DNA from: Lachnospiraceae bacterium UBA7480
Lineage (GTDB): Bacteria; Bacillota; Clostridia; Lachnospirales; Lachnospiraceae
Length of the DNA: 5,835 bases
Assembly (NCBI GenBank): GCA_002479655.1
Contig: DLOQ01000105.1
Coordinates: 1,234-7,068, forward strand
Direction of reading: 5' to 3'
In this document: positions 5,299 to 5,835 of the stretch, in pieces
Layout of the letters: the number at the start of each line of letters is the position of its first letter
How positions within the stretch are numbered: position 1 is the first letter of the stretch
The notes under the pieces: model-generated
Told to the model about the DNA's origin: nothing
Database searches by the model: none
What the model saw: the letters and a program-made list of their open reading frames with translations, nothing else
Made by a program: the position numbers and the translations under genes

Positions 5299-5835
5299 AC
5301 AATTGGAAAGATACTCACGCCATATTATTTTGAAGGAAGTGGGCGCAAAGGGACAGAAAAAATTACTGGAGGCAAAAGTCCTGATTATCGGGGCAGGCGG
5401 TCTTGGAGCGCCTGCGGCAATGTATCTGGCAGCGGCAGGTGTCGGGACCATTGGTATCGCAGATGCAGATGAGGTGGATCTGTCTAACCTGCAAAGGCAG
5501 ATTATTCACGGTACGGCAGATATAGGAAAAGCGAAAGTGAAATCAGCAGCGGAAACAATTGCCCAGATGAATCCGGATGTCAAAGTCAATACATACCGCA
5601 CTTTCGTATCATCAGAGAATATCAGAGACCTGATCAGGGAATATGATTTCATCCTTGACGGAACCGACAATTTCCCTGCGAAATTCCTGATCAACGATGC
5701 CTGTGTCATGGAGAAGAAGCCTTTCTCCCATGCAGGAATCATACGTTTTAAGGGACAGCTTATGACTTATGTGCCGGGGCAGGGACCGTGTTATCGCTGT
5801 GTATTCAAAAACCCGCCGCCAAAGGATGCGGTACC
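5282..5835 (+). CDS. thiF: ThiF/MoeB/HesA-type E1 adenylyltransferase (3' end cut)
   Basis: This reading frame is open to the window end, giving 184 residues of a protein usually about 240-270 long. It should adenylate the C-terminal glycine of the neighbouring carrier with ATP and so ready it for sulfur transfer. Motifs follow the family in order: RYSRHIILKEVGAKGQ near 10-25 with the conserved Arg13, IIGAGGLGAP at 35-44 (nucleotide loop), ADADEVDLSNLQRQ at 60-73, the lysines of IGKAKVKSA at 81-89, ILDGTDN at 124-130 with the Mg-binding Asp129, and CYRC at 170-173, the first half of the structural zinc site. The second CxxC, the region of any sulfur-accepting cysteine, and any C-terminal rhodanese domain would lie beyond the edge. 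So ThiF, MoeB and HesA types cannot be told apart; the ThiS partner favours ThiF/HcyF-like. The start is fixed by the ribosome binding site inside thiS. Confidence 0.88.
   Translation, partial: MALTDEQLERYSRHIILKEVGAKGQKKLLEAKVLIIGAGGLGAPAAMYLAAAGVGTIGIADADEVDLSNLQRQIIHGTADIGKAKVKSAAETIAQMNPDVKVNTYRTFVSSENIRDLIREYDFILDGTDNFPAKFLINDACVMEKKPFSHAGIIRFKGQLMTYVPGQGPCYRCVFKNPPPKDAV

Noticed and set aside
5830..5835. Window ends exactly at GGTACC, a KpnI site, suggesting a cloned-fragment edge
   Set aside because: GGTACC also occurs inside trxB near 2625 and the left end shows no such site, so it is more simply chance.

Overview
The window holds one co-directional run of eight plus-strand genes, all concerned with reduced sulfur: sufS-like cysteine desulfurase, serine O-acetyltransferase, thioredoxin reductase, a MetY-type PLP sulfhydrylase, a TusA-like sulfurtransferase, an atypical thioredoxin, a ThiS-type sulfur carrier and a ThiF/MoeB-type E1 enzyme that runs off the right edge. 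The moderate-to-low GC, strong GGAGG Shine-Dalgarno sites, tight gene overlaps and protein styles (the long EpsC-type serine acetyltransferase, the MetY variant) suggest an anaerobic Firmicute of class Clostridia, possibly Lachnospiraceae. That assignment is inference from style, not a database match.

Layout: sufS (11-1222) is followed by a 29 bp gap with a near-perfect ribosome binding site, then cysE/epsC (1252-2211). After a 63 bp AT-rich gap comes trxB (2275-3192). metY (3182-4438) overlaps trxB by 11 bp, the tusA-like gene (4422-4676) overlaps metY by 17 bp, and the thioredoxin gene (4676-4999) overlaps tusA by 1 bp. A 77 bp gap with a weak hairpin precedes thiS (5077-5298). thiF (from 5282) overlaps thiS by 17 bp and is cut by the window end. 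No terminator or convincing internal promoter is seen, so the genes read as one operon whose promoter lies left of the window. No stretch over 300 bp lacks a gene.

How they may work together (inference): SufS releases sulfur from cysteine, or the operon draws on sulfide. TusA may relay persulfide sulfur. ThiF adenylates the C-terminal glycine of ThiS, which becomes a thiocarboxylate. The MetY-type enzyme could use that sulfur, or free sulfide, to thiolate an O-acetylated amino acid. Serine O-acetyltransferase makes O-acetylserine, and the TrxB/Trx pair supplies reducing power. No thiamine genes (thiG, thiH, thiC) are seen. The set resembles the protein-thiocarboxylate routes known for methionine (HcyS/HcyF/HcyD/MetY of Wolinella) and cysteine (CysO/CysM/Mec of mycobacteria). 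The ThiS protein carries six residues beyond its Gly-Gly-Gly, which predicts a trimming protease, most likely a JAMM/Mov34 type, encoded beyond the window or elsewhere.
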